Of a DNA stretch of 64,000 bases, positions 1 to 8,014 are shown piece after piece. Under the pieces are notes generated by a model. It had not been told where the DNA came from. It was given only the letters and a program-made list of their open reading frames with translations, and ran no database searches. The stretch lies in assembly GCF_000018545.1 (NCBI RefSeq), contig NC_012586.1, forward strand, positions 372,001 to 436,000, in the 5' to 3' direction. A program made the translations under genes and the position numbers. How positions within the stretch are numbered: position 1 is the first letter of the stretch; every line of letters begins with the position of its first letter. The stretch comes from Sinorhizobium fredii NGR234. GTDB taxonomy: Bacteria > Pseudomonadota > Alphaproteobacteria > Rhizobiales > Rhizobiaceae.

Positions 1-330
1 CTCGTTGCGTCCGCGGTGCTCGCCTTCACTTTCACGTTTTTCGCCCTCGGCTGGATCGGCGGCGGAGATGCGAAGCTGCTGCCGGTCGCGGTGCTCTGGC
101 TCGGTGCCGGCCTTGCTCTTCCCTTCGTCGTCTGCGCCTCGGTGCTTGGCGCGGTTCTGACGCTTTCGCTGATGCAGTTCCGCAAAATGCCATTGCCGGT
201 CCTCCTGCAGAAACGAGCCTGGTCGAGCCGCTTGCACACGCCCCAGACGGGCATTCCGTACGGTGCCGCCATGGCCCCTGCTGCACTCCTGCTGCTGCCG
301 GAAAGCCATTGGTTCGCTGCTCTCCTCTGA
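1..330 (+). CDS. cpaA: Prepilin peptidase CpaA/TadV, C-terminal part (cut by window start)
   Basis: The frame is open from base 1, so the gene starts upstream of the window and only about 109 C-terminal residues are present. The remaining part is hydrophobic and contains GWIGGGDAKLL, the GxGD motif of type IV prepilin peptidases, whose Asp is catalytic. In Tad systems this inner-membrane aspartic protease removes the short leader of Flp pilins and of TadE/TadF pseudopilins. It is followed 34 bp later by cpaB in the usual Tad gene order. Its likely substrates here are the pilin at 4149-4310 and the TadE-like proteins at 1182-2924 and 2921-3343. The last residues, after the final membrane segment, are not conserved enough for me to judge. 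The family call is secure; the full length cannot be seen. Confidence 0.85.
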   Translation, partial: LVASAVLAFTFTFFALGWIGGGDAKLLPVAVLWLGAGLALPFVVCASVLGAVLTLSLMQFRKMPLPVLLQKRAWSSRLHTPQTGIPYGAAMAPAALLLLPESHWFAALL

Positions 331-364
331 AGACATAATAGTTCGTAACAAAACAGGTCTTGCC

Positions 365-1156
365 ATGATCCGCTTGGTCATTCTCCTCTTCGCACTCGCG
401 TCGGGCGGTGCCGCCTCCTGGCTGGCGCTCGGCTTTGCCGATCAGCCGACCGTCGAGGCCGCCGAAGTTCAACAATCTCCTTCCCAGGAGGTGCTCGTCG
501 CCGCTCAAGAGCTGGCCCGCGGCACGACCCTCGAGGAACCCCACCTGCGCTGGCAGGCGTGGGAGGGCGAGATTCCTCCTGTGTTCATCAGCCGCAGTGC
601 GCGGCCGGACGCGAAGGAATCGCTCAAGGGTCTGCTCGCCCAGAGCAGTTTCGTCGCCGGAGAGCCGATCCGCGAGGACAAGCTTGCGCAGCGAGGCGCC
701 GGCTTCCTGTCCAGTATGCTGCCTTCGGGCAAACGGGCGATTGCCGTTCGCGTGACGGCGGAAAGCACGGCCGGCGGCTTCATCCTGCCGAACGACCATG
801 TCGACGTGATCCACACCGTCGCGCGCCCGGATTCCTCTGGAAAGGACGGCAAGGTCGTCAGCCGCGCGGTCCTTTCCAACATACGGGTGCTGGCCGTCGA
901 CCAAACTATTTCCGAAGGCGCCGATGGGACATCGGTCGTTGGAAAGACCGCGACGCTCGAGGCCGATCCCGGGCAGATCGACATCATCGCCGCGGCGGAA
1001 GCCTCCGGCACAGTCTCGCTTGCGCTGCGCGCGGTTGCTGACAACCTGGAGGCACCGGTTGTCGAGACGGAAGGAAGCCGACCAGGGGTCGTGCGCATTG
1101 TTAGTGGTGGGCGGCTGTCGATGATCGAAGTTCCGTCCCGCTCCGGTGGCAGCTGA
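365..1156 (+). CDS. cpaB: Flp pilus assembly protein CpaB/RcpC
   Basis: The product has 263 residues. It begins with one hydrophobic N-terminal segment (MIRLVILLFALASGGAASWL), which acts as a signal or membrane anchor. A SAF/RcpC-like domain follows (roughly residues 40-110, with the pattern VLVAAQELARGTTL), and then the RcpC domain around PSGKRAIAVRVTAES and LPNDHVDVIHT. CpaB/RcpC works in the periplasm with the outer-membrane secretin of the Tad machine. I chose the ATG at 365 because a signal-like segment starts there; an in-frame start at 263 would run back over cpaA. The next gene, cpaE, starts close to this stop, with an in-frame GTG at 1146 inside the cpaB end, so the genes are probably translated from one message. 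Confidence 0.88.
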   Translation: MIRLVILLFALASGGAASWLALGFADQPTVEAAEVQQSPSQEVLVAAQELARGTTLEEPHLRWQAWEGEIPPVFISRSARPDAKESLKGLLAQSSFVAGEPIREDKLAQRGAGFLSSMLPSGKRAIAVRVTAESTAGGFILPNDHVDVIHTVARPDSSGKDGKVVSRAVLSNIRVLAVDQTISEGADGTSVVGKTATLEADPGQIDIIAAAEASGTVSLALRAVADNLEAPVVETEGSRPGVVRIVSGGRLSMIEVPSRSGGS

Positions 1157-1181
1157 TGATTTTCAAAGGAATGTCGGAGAG

Positions 1182-2924
1182 ATGAAACAGCTCGGCAAAA
1201 TTATCCAAGAGGCCCCGCGGGAACCGGTTGCACCGCTCCTGTCCATCCCGAAGGTGGACATTGCCGTCTTCTGCCGATCGGAGGCGTTGATGGGGACGGT
1301 CCGCACGGCGGCGATCGACCGCCGGATGGCGCGTGCCACCGTGACGATCAACGAAGGTGGGATAGAGGAAGCGGCGGCGCTTTACGGCGGCGTCACCTCG
1401 CCGAACCTTGTCGTCGTGGAGAGCGGCGACGAGGAGGACCGCCTGATGAGGGCGCTCGAAGACCTGGCGATGGAGTGCATCACCGGCACCAAGGTCATTG
1501 TCGTCGGCCGTTCCAACGACGTGGGCCTTTATAAGAGGCTTTTGGACGCCGGCGTCAGCGACTACCTGGTCACGCCGCTCGACCCGATGGACTTCGTTGC
1601 GGCGGTGCATCGCTGCTTTCGCGACTCCGTCGACGGGAAACTCGGTCGTATCGTCGCCTTCATCGGCGCCAAGGGCGGTACCGGATCCTCGACGCTCGCC
1701 CACAACGTGGCCCTGGCGATGTCGAAACGCATCGCTTCTGATGTGCTGGTTGCCGACCTCGACCTGCAGTTCGGTACGCTCGGGCTTGATTTCGATGTTG
1801 AGGCCGTCCAGGGCATGACCGACGTCCTCAGTAGTCCTGATCGCCTGGACGATGTCCTCCTGCGGCGCCTGACTGTGCCGTACACGGAGCACCTGCACTT
1901 GCTTCCGACGACCACCGATCTCAACCGGTTCTTCTATCTCAAGGAGGAACATGTCGACCATCTCCTGGATGTTGCCCGGTCCAGCTCCTGGCAGATCGTC
2001 GTCGATCTGCCGCACATATGGATGCAGTGGACCCGAAAGATCCTGCTTGAGGCCGACGAGGTCGTTATCACGGCAACCCCGGATCTCGCGTCGATGCGCA
2101 ACGTGAAGAACCTGGTCGACCTGCTGAAGAAGGCGCGCCCCAACGATCCGCCGCCCAGACTCGTGCTGAACAGGACAGATACGCCGAAGCTTGCCGAGAT
2201 CAAGCCAAAGGACTTCGTCGCCGCAGTAGGGCTGGAGGAAAGCATATCCGTTCCCTTCGATCCGCAACTGTTCGGCAAGGCGGCCAATAATGGCCAGCTG
2301 GTCATCGAGTCGGCACCCGAGTCAAAGGCGGGGCAGGCCATTGTATCGCTTGCGTGGCGGGTCGGCGGCACGAGGGAGCGACGGACGCGGAAGAAAGGAC
2401 TTGCGGGATTGGTGCAGAGATACATGCAGCAACGCAAGCAGAAGGCAGCGGCAGGGCTTCGCAATAAGGCGCAGGACCTAAAGAAGTCCGAGGCCGGCGC
2501 CTCGGCCGTGGAGTTTGCGCTGTTTGCACCGGTATTGGCGCTCGGCCTCGTCGCCATGGCCGATGTCGCACTGGCGCTGCACGAGCGCATGACGATCGAC
2601 CATGTCCTTCGGGCGGGTGCGCAAGCCGCCATGGCCGATCCCGGGGCGACGCAGGTTGACAAGGTGCTGCAGTCGACACTGGCGCAAAGCGCCAAACCGG
2701 CCAATGTCACCCTGGCGCCGGTGAAGCGCTACTGCGCCTGTCCGGAAAACGCCGATGTCAAGCCGGAGGCCGCGCCGCAATGCGGCACGACACCCTGTGC
2801 GGATGCAGTGCAGCAGCTGGTATTCTATCGGCTCGAAGCGGCGAAATATTACCAGCCCATGTCCCTGCCGGAGGTGCTGCCGCCCTTCCAGCTCAACTCC
2901 TCGATGCAGGTGCAGGTCCGATGA
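1182..2924 (+). CDS. cpaE: CpaE/TadZ-type ParA-like ATPase fused to a TadE-like pseudopilin
   Basis: The product has 580 residues. Residues about 25-140 look like the degenerate receiver of CpaE/TadZ. Residues about 155-400 are a MinD/ParA-like ATPase with a deviant Walker A (AKGGTGSST) and later ADLDLQFGTLGLDF and VVDLPHIW. CpaE proteins normally stop near 400-430 residues. Here a basic linker (RYMQQRKQKAAAGLRNKAQD) leads into GASAVEFALFAPVLALGLVA at about residue 438, the hallmark prepilin-type segment of TadE/TadF. About 115 periplasmic-type residues with four Cys follow. I prefer ATG 1182, after GGAGAG, over GTG 1146. The stop overlaps the next gene by 4 bp (ATGA). The fusion puts a cytoplasmic polar-localisation ATPase and a membrane pseudopilin in one chain, with a possible peptidase site between them. 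Confidence 0.82.
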   Translation: MKQLGKIIQEAPREPVAPLLSIPKVDIAVFCRSEALMGTVRTAAIDRRMARATVTINEGGIEEAAALYGGVTSPNLVVVESGDEEDRLMRALEDLAMECITGTKVIVVGRSNDVGLYKRLLDAGVSDYLVTPLDPMDFVAAVHRCFRDSVDGKLGRIVAFIGAKGGTGSSTLAHNVALAMSKRIASDVLVADLDLQFGTLGLDFDVEAVQGMTDVLSSPDRLDDVLLRRLTVPYTEHLHLLPTTTDLNRFFYLKEEHVDHLLDVARSSSWQIVVDLPHIWMQWTRKILLEADEVVITATPDLASMRNVKNLVDLLKKARPNDPPPRLVLNRTDTPKLAEIKPKDFVAAVGLEESISVPFDPQLFGKAANNGQLVIESAPESKAGQAIVSLAWRVGGTRERRTRKKGLAGLVQRYMQQRKQKAAAGLRNKAQDLKKSEAGASAVEFALFAPVLALGLVAMADVALALHERMTIDHVLRAGAQAAMADPGATQVDKVLQSTLAQSAKPANVTLAPVKRYCACPENADVKPEAAPQCGTTPCADAVQQLVFYRLEAAKYYQPMSLPEVLPPFQLNSSMQVQVR

Positions 2925-3343
2925 CCTTATCCCTCTTCCTTCGTCGCGCCTGGCGTAGCCAGTCGGGCGCGACGGCAGTCGAATTCGCGCTTGTCTGTTT
3001 CCCGCTGCTTCTGCTCGTCCTTGGCGTCATCGAGTTCGGCCGCGCCTTCTACGTGCGCAACGACATGTCCTACGCTGCCGACGTCGCCGCCCGGGAAGTG
3101 CTCATCGGGAAGATCGCGCGTGATGCGCCCGACAGCGAGGCGCAGGCGAAGCTGGCGAGTGCAGTGCGCGACAGCTTCGACAGCGGCGATCCAGCTCGCC
3201 TGGAAATTGCCGTGACGAAGCAAACGGTGGACGGGATCGATTTTCGCGTGCTGTCGATCCGCTATCCGCTCGAATTTCTTCTTCCCGGGATGACGGAGAC
3301 CTCCTTCAGCCTTGCGCTTTCACGGCGCATCCCGATCGGCTGA
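2921..3343 (+). CDS. tadE: TadE/TadF-like pseudopilin
   Basis: The product has 140 residues. The N-terminus is short and basic (MTLSLFLRRAWRSQ), followed by SGATAVEFALVCFPLLLLVL, the prepilin-like segment in which CpaA/TadV would cut after Gly and before Ala. Glu of AVEF corresponds to the conserved E+5 that helps assembly. The rest is a mixed alpha/beta region of the size usual for TadE. The ATG overlaps the stop of the cpaE fusion by 4 bp, so translation is probably coupled. Because the preceding gene already ends in a TadE-like domain, the locus holds two minor pseudopilins (TadE plus TadF-like), as complete Tad operons usually do. I cannot decide which one is TadE and which is TadF. Confidence 0.85.
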   Translation: MTLSLFLRRAWRSQSGATAVEFALVCFPLLLLVLGVIEFGRAFYVRNDMSYAADVAAREVLIGKIARDAPDSEAQAKLASAVRDSFDSGDPARLEIAVTKQTVDGIDFRVLSIRYPLEFLLPGMTETSFSLALSRRIPIG

Positions 3344-3361
3344 ACGATCGGCGGCAGTCGT

Positions 3362-3880
3362 TCATGGTTCGCCCCCTTCGTTGATCGGCGGAGCGGGACT
3401 GGCAGGGGGCGGAGGAGCAGTCGTTTCGTCGTTCGACTGAACCGGGTCGCAGCGCTCCGTGCAGCTGTAGGTTGCCCGGCCACTACCGCCGTCGACGGTG
3501 ATCAACCGGCCGCCAGCAGCAGCCACATCCAGGATGATATTGGCGACCTCGGCGCCGGCGGCGTCCATGACGATGAGGTTCGTCGATCCCGGCGTCTTGC
3601 CGGTCAGGATGACTGTCTTGTCGTCGCTGAGCGTTGCCTGGGCGATGGTCGGATTGCCGATGATGAGCGTGCTTGCCGGCCGGGCGAGGATCAGCGGCCT
3701 TGCAAAGTCGACAATGACCCTGACGACGCCCTCGGTCTGCCGGGTCGGTTCCAGCGCCGTGGTCGGCGGGCGATCTTCCGCCGCCTGCGCCGCGCCAAAA
3801 AGGGTACAGGCCAGCAAGGCGGGAACAAGCCATCCGGCCCCTATATGCCCTGGAACCACATGCCTTGGAACCACCCGCAT
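3362..3880 (-). CDS. Small secretin-N-domain protein (pilus/T2SS N-terminal region), antisense in the tad locus
   Basis: The product has 172 residues. I chose ATG 3880 because it begins a signal peptide (basic start, hydrophobic VPALLACTLFGAAQA, cut near AQA/AED). The mature part contains VIVDFARPLILARPASTLIIGNPTIAQATL and TGKTPGSTNLIVMDAAG, the pattern of the secretin N-terminal domain found at the start of CpaC. A Pro-rich tail (PPPPASPAPP) follows instead of a secretin barrel, so the gene is much shorter than CpaC (about 500 residues). It lies antisense between tadE and pilA, 18 bp from the tadE stop. A role as a periplasmic accessory to the pilus secretin is inferred. No full secretin gene is visible in this window; it may lie upstream of base 1. 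Confidence 0.72.
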   Translation of the reverse strand: MRVVPRHVVPGHIGAGWLVPALLACTLFGAAQAAEDRPPTTALEPTRQTEGVVRVIVDFARPLILARPASTLIIGNPTIAQATLSDDKTVILTGKTPGSTNLIVMDAAGAEVANIILDVAAAGGRLITVDGGSGRATYSCTERCDPVQSNDETTAPPPPASPAPPINEGGEP

Positions 3881-4148
3881 TTTTCGCTCCCGTCTCTGTG
3901 AACGGACGACGAGCCGTCTGTTCGAACAAGCTGGCAAAGCAAGAGGATAGTGCGGCCGGACGATTGGACTAGGCCAACAGGCCGACCCTGCCGCGGAAGT
4001 GGTATCGGCCATCAGGCTGAATGGATCAAAAGGGTTAATAAAGTCTATATCAAGGCCACACAGCAAGCGGGAACGAGCAGAACCCAGCCCCGGCCCTGTG
4101 ATGCCGAACTTGGCGTCGGCGCAACCCCAACCCAATAAGGATCGCCCC

Positions 4149-4310
4149 ATGAAAAATCTTCTCGTCCGCTTCGTCCGCAACGAATCCGGTGCCACGGCCA
4201 TCGAATACGGCCTGATTGCAGGCCTCATCGCCGTCGTCATCATCAGCGCGGTGCAACTCGTCGGCACCGACATCGGCGCCAAATTCACCGCCATCTCGAC
4301 GGCGCTCTGA
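4149..4310 (+). CDS. pilA: Flp/Fap pilin (major pilin subunit)
   Basis: The product has 53 residues: a basic leader MKNLLVRFVRNESG, then ATAIEYGLIAGLIAVVII, the Flp motif with Glu and Tyr at mature positions 5 and 6, then a short hydrophilic tail. CpaA/TadV should cut after the Gly before ATAIEY, giving a 39-residue mature pilin. The gene has its own non-coding leader (about 270 bp from the divergent gene at 3880) and a gap of about 100 bp before cpaF. It is therefore probably transcribed strongly from its own promoter. Only one Flp pilin gene is present here. The length and motif make the call firm. Confidence 0.93.
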   Translation: MKNLLVRFVRNESGATAIEYGLIAGLIAVVIISAVQLVGTDIGAKFTAISTAL

Positions 4311-4412
4311 CCCCTTCCAGGATCAGCGCCGATCGCCAAGCGAAGCGGAAGGCATGATCGCCTTCCGCTGTCGCATCTGGAGAACACCCCAACGACGAGC
4401 GAAGCGACACCC

Positions 4413-5837
4413 ATGTTCGGCAGAAAATCCATCCCGGATCATAAGGTTACCGAAGCGGAAGTCCATCAGGCGGCGAGTGAGGCGCCCGTCGCCATGCCGC
4501 GGGAAGTGCCGAAGCCTGCCGTAGTTCCGGCCGCTGCGAAGGCGGAAAAAGCCGATCAATATTACAGCTTCAAAAAGGAAATCTTTAGCGCGCTCATCGC
4601 CACCATCGACGTGGCGGCGCTGTCGACCATGGACGGAGACGAGGCGCGCACGGAAATCGGCGCCATCGTCAACGATATCGTCGCGGCCAAGAAGGCCGGG
4701 ATTTCCATGGCGGAGCAGAACGAGCTGCTGCGCGACATCTGCAACGACATTCTGGGCTATGGCCCCCTCGAGCCTCTTCTCGCACGCGATGACATCGCCG
4801 ACATCATGGTGAATGGCGCCGACCAGGTGTTCATCGAGGTCGGCGGCCGCGTGCAGCAGACTGGTATCCGTTTCCGCGACAACGAGCAGCTTCTCAACAT
4901 CTGCCAACGCATCGTCAGCCAGGTGGGCCGGCGGGTCGACGAAGCGAGCCCGATCTGCGATGCGCGTCTGGCCGACGGCTCGCGTGTCAATGTCATCGCG
5001 CCGCCGCTGGCGATCGACGGACCGAGCCTGACGATCCGCAAGTTCAAGAAGGAAAAGCTGAACCTCGACCAGCTGGTGCGATTCGGCTCGATCTCGCCCG
5101 AGGGCGCCGAGATTCTCAAGATCATCGGCCGCGTCCGATGCAACGTTTTGATTTCGGGCGGCACGGGATCCGGCAAGACGACGCTGCTGAATTGCCTTAC
5201 CGGTTATATCGACGACGGCGAACGCATCATCACCTGCGAGGATGCCGCAGAACTTCAATTGCAGCAGCCGCATGTCGTGCGGCTCGAGACCCGCCCGCCG
5301 AATATCGAAGGGCAGGGTGAGATCACCATGCGCAGCCTCGTCAAGAACTGTCTGCGCATGCGGCCCGAGCGGATCATCGTCGGCGAAGTGCGCGGGCCGG
5401 AGGCCTTCGACCTCCTGCAGGCGATGAACACCGGCCACGACGGCTCGATGGGGACGCTTCACGCCAACTCGCCGCGAGAAGCGATTTCGCGCGTCGAGGC
5501 GATGATCACCATGGGGGGCCATTCGCTGCCGGGCAAGGCGATCCGCGAGATGCTCGTTTCGTCGGTGGACGTGATCGTCCAGGCGGCGCGCCTGCGCGAC
5601 GGCTCCCGCCGCATTACCCACATCACCGAAGTGCTCGGCATGGAGGGCGACGTGGTGACGACGCAGGACCTCTTCGTCTACGACATTCTCGGCGAGGACG
5701 GAAAAGGCAACATCATCGGTCGGCACCGTTCCACCGGCATCGGCCGCCCGGCCTTCTGGGATCGCGCCCGCTATTATGGCGAGGAAGCGCGCCTGGCCGC
5801 TGCCCTCGATGCCGCCGAAATCAAGGCAGCCGCCTGA
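4413..5837 (+). CDS. cpaF: Tad secretion ATPase CpaF/TadA
   Basis: The product has 474 residues and is the hexameric ATPase that drives Flp pilus extension at the inner membrane. The N-terminal 70 residues are a variable linker (Ala/Glu/Lys-rich). The core holds [21 protein letters not shown], then Walker [14 protein letters not shown] at about residue 250, then the Asp-box region [14 protein letters not shown], Walker B region [42 protein letters not shown] with the His box, and [15 protein letters not shown]. All key elements of the PilT/VirB11 family are present, and the length is normal for CpaF. It is followed 44 bp later by tadB in the canonical order. Confidence 0.95.
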   Translation: MFGRKSIPDHKVTEAEVHQAASEAPVAMPREVPKPAVVPAAAKAEKADQYYSFKKEIFSALIATIDVAALSTMDGDEARTEIGAIVNDIVAAKKAGISMAEQNELLRDICNDILGYGPLEPLLARDDIADIMVNGADQVFIEVGGRVQQTGIRFRDNEQLLNICQRIVSQVGRRVDEASPICDARLADGSRVNVIAPPLAIDGPSLTIRKFKKEKLNLDQLVRFGSISPEGAEILKIIGRVRCNVLISGGTGSGKTTLLNCLTGYIDDGERIITCEDAAELQLQQPHVVRLETRPPNIEGQGEITMRSLVKNCLRMRPERIIVGEVRGPEAFDLLQAMNTGHDGSMGTLHANSPREAISRVEAMITMGGHSLPGKAIREMLVSSVDVIVQAARLRDGSRRITHITEVLGMEGDVVTTQDLFVYDILGEDGKGNIIGRHRSTGIGRPAFWDRARYYGEEARLAAALDAAEIKAAA

Positions 5838-5881
5838 CGACCGTGAAGATCTCCGAGTATCCGAGAAAGGCTAATACGGAC

Positions 5882-6880
5882 ATGCTGAGTGCTTCGCTGT
5901 TTCCCGTGCTCATCTTCTTTCTGGCGTCGAGCTTCGTCGGCGGCCTGATGCTCGCTGCCTTTTATCCGCGGACCGTGAAAGCCAGCGCCTATCGGCAACG
6001 GTTCGAGCGGGTCGCCGGCCACACGCAGATCAACCGCACTGGTTCGGCTGATGAGAGCCGCGACCGTCGCCGCTCAGTGGAAAAGACGCTGCGCGACATA
6101 GAGGAGCAGCAGAAGGCACATGTGCGCAAGGGCCGCAAGCCGAAGCTTGAGGCTCGCCTCCGTCAGGCCGGTCTCGGCTGGTCGACCCGAGCCTATTGGG
6201 TCGCTTGCGCCGGCACGGGCCTCGCCATCTACGTTCTGGTGGCGCTTCTGGGGTTGGGCGCCTTCGCGGCGCTGGGCTTCGCCACAGCGGGCGGCCTGTA
6301 CCTGCCGCACTTCCATGTGAACACGACGCGCAACAGGCGGCTGAAGCGGTTCACCGCCGAGTTCCCGAATGCGGTCGATGTGATCGTGCGCGGCCTCAAG
6401 GCAGGCCTGCCGATGACCGATTGCTTGCGCGTGATTGCTGCGGAAGCTCAGGAGCCGGTCAAGGGCGAATTCCTGACCATCGCGCACGACCAGACGCTTG
6501 GATTGCCGGTTGACGAAGCGGTCGAGCGCCTGTGCGAACGCATGCCCTTGCCCGAGGCCAGGTTCTTCGCGATCGTCATCACTATCCAAAGCCGCACGGG
6601 CGGCAGCCTCTCGGAGGCGCTGGGAAACCTCTCCAAGGTGCTGCGCGAGCGGAAGAAGATGAAGGCGAAGATCAAGGCCATGAGTGCGGAGGCAAAGTCC
6701 TCCGCCGGCATTATCGGCGCCTTGCCCTTCTTCGTCGCCGGTGCGGTGTACCTGACCAGCCCCGACTACATGTCGCTCCTGTTCACGACGATGACCGGGA
6801 AGATGGTGCTGGTCGGCTCGGCCCTGTGGATGGGCATCGGTACCCTCCTCATGCGCAAAATGATCAACTTCGATTTCTGA
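5882..6880 (+). CDS. tadB: Tad inner-membrane protein TadB
   Basis: The product has 332 residues. An N-terminal membrane segment (FPVLIFFLASSFVGGLML) is followed by a basic cytoplasmic stretch, two membrane segments around residues 110-160, and the T2SSF (GspF-like) domain: RRLKRFTAEFPNAVDVIVRGLKAGLPMTDCL and IQSRTGGSLSEALGNLSKVLRER. A final pair of membrane segments completes it. TadB and TadC form the inner-membrane platform of the pilus with CpaF. I chose ATG 5882 because the membrane segment follows it directly and GAGAAAGG lies upstream. A GTG at 5843 would add 13 polar residues without a visible ribosome site. tadC follows after 8 bp. Confidence 0.9.
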   Translation: MLSASLFPVLIFFLASSFVGGLMLAAFYPRTVKASAYRQRFERVAGHTQINRTGSADESRDRRRSVEKTLRDIEEQQKAHVRKGRKPKLEARLRQAGLGWSTRAYWVACAGTGLAIYVLVALLGLGAFAALGFATAGGLYLPHFHVNTTRNRRLKRFTAEFPNAVDVIVRGLKAGLPMTDCLRVIAAEAQEPVKGEFLTIAHDQTLGLPVDEAVERLCERMPLPEARFFAIVITIQSRTGGSLSEALGNLSKVLRERKKMKAKIKAMSAEAKSSAGIIGALPFFVAGAVYLTSPDYMSLLFTTMTGKMVLVGSALWMGIGTLLMRKMINFDF

Positions 6881-6888
6881 GAAACGAC

Positions 6889-7860
6889 ATGAACCTTGGC
6901 GCCCATATCCCCGATCCGGACCAGCTTTCCGCGATGTTGACTGGCATAGCCGCCTTTTCCGCCGTCGTGGCGGTTTCCTGGCCCTATGTTTTCCGCAATA
7001 CCCTTGCAGAGCGGATGCGCAAGGTGGAGAGCGAGCGCGAGCGCATCAGGCAGCGTGAGCGCACTCGGCTGAATGCCGAAAAGAGCAAGGTGGCGCTGCG
7101 CGCAGAGCCCAGGCGCTTCTTCCAGGCGATCGTCGATCGCTTCAATCTTGCCAAACAGGCGGAGAATAGCGACATCCTCCGCCAGCTGAGCATGGCCGGT
7201 TACCGCGGCTACGCGCCGGTCACGACCTTTCTTGCCTTCCGGTTGATAGCGCCAATTGTGCTCTTTGCCGCTTGCCTCCTCTATATACTGCTCGTCCTCC
7301 GGCCCCAGGCGCCGCTGCTTGCGGTCATTGCGATGGCCGGCGCCATGGGGTCGCTCGGATATTTCGCTCCGGCGATATTCATCCGGAACAGGATCACCAA
7401 GCGCCAGCAGGCGATCCGCCGAGCCTGGCCGGAGGCGCTGGACCTCCTGTTGATCACCGTCGAATCCGGCATGGGCATCGAAAGTGCCTTTCGCAAGGTG
7501 GGCGAGGAGATCGGCGCACAGTCGCCCGAGGTCGCCGAGGAGATCCTGCTCACGACGGCGGAGCTTTCTTATCTGCAGGACCGGCGGCAGGCCTTTGAGA
7601 ACCTGGGACAAAGGACCGGCGTCGAGGGTGTCCGCGCCGTCGTGACCAGCCTGATCCAGGCGGAGAAATATGGAACGCCGCTTGGTCAGGCGTTGCGGGT
7701 CATGGCGCAGGAGAACCGCGACATGCGGATGAGCGAGGCGGAGAAAAAAGCCGCCGCGCTTCCCCCGAAGCTGACCGTGCCGATGATCGTATTCTTTCTG
7801 CCGGTTCTCTTCGCCGTGATCGTTACGCCAGCTGCCATTCAGATTTCCGGGATTCAATAG
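6889..7860 (+). CDS. tadC: Tad inner-membrane protein TadC
   Basis: The product has 323 residues. There is an N-terminal membrane segment (about residues 17-35), a charged linker rich in Arg/Glu, paired membrane segments at about residues 110-160, a T2SSF domain with RRAWPEALDLLLITVESGMGIESAFRKVGEEIG and TSLIQAEKYGTPLGQALRVMAQENRDMRMSEAE, and a C-terminal membrane segment. It pairs with TadB. The ATG at 6889 follows the tadB stop by 8 bp. It is the last pilus gene before the terminator-like hairpin at 7869; no tadD or tadG is seen downstream. Confidence 0.9.
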   Translation: MNLGAHIPDPDQLSAMLTGIAAFSAVVAVSWPYVFRNTLAERMRKVESERERIRQRERTRLNAEKSKVALRAEPRRFFQAIVDRFNLAKQAENSDILRQLSMAGYRGYAPVTTFLAFRLIAPIVLFAACLLYILLVLRPQAPLLAVIAMAGAMGSLGYFAPAIFIRNRITKRQQAIRRAWPEALDLLLITVESGMGIESAFRKVGEEIGAQSPEVAEEILLTTAELSYLQDRRQAFENLGQRTGVEGVRAVVTSLIQAEKYGTPLGQALRVMAQENRDMRMSEAEKKAAALPPKLTVPMIVFFLPVLFAVIVTPAAIQISGIQ

Positions 7861-7868
7861 GCAAGGCA

Positions 7869-7961
7869 GCGGCGTCGCGACGCGGCGCTTTGATGCGCGG
7901 CGCCGCAATCGAGCAAGGGTGTGCTCACATACGTTCGCGACGCCGCTCTGACACTTTTTTT
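7869..7961 (+). terminator. Long hairpin with T-run at the end of the tad operon
   Basis: A perfect 12-bp inverted repeat (GCGGCGTCGCGA at 7869-7880 and its complement at 7935-7946) encloses a smaller GC-rich hairpin. Seven Ts follow at about 7955-7961. It lies just after tadC and before the convergent cheB stop. It probably ends tad transcription and shields the two opposing operons from each other. Confidence 0.6.
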
Positions 7962-8014
7962 GCCGGATTTGTGCTAACTGCAAAATCCTCCGTGAAGCGC
8001 AAACTCGCGGGCGG

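Noticed and set aside
1101..2267. Long minus-strand open frame (388 codons) opposite cpaE
   Set aside because: It mirrors the well-supported cpaE reading frame; the predicted protein is Arg/Asp/His-rich without domains, as expected for an antisense shadow in GC-rich DNA.
4323..5726. Minus-strand open frame of 467 codons opposite cpaF
   Set aside because: Antisense shadow of cpaF; no recognisable domain and no ribosome site.
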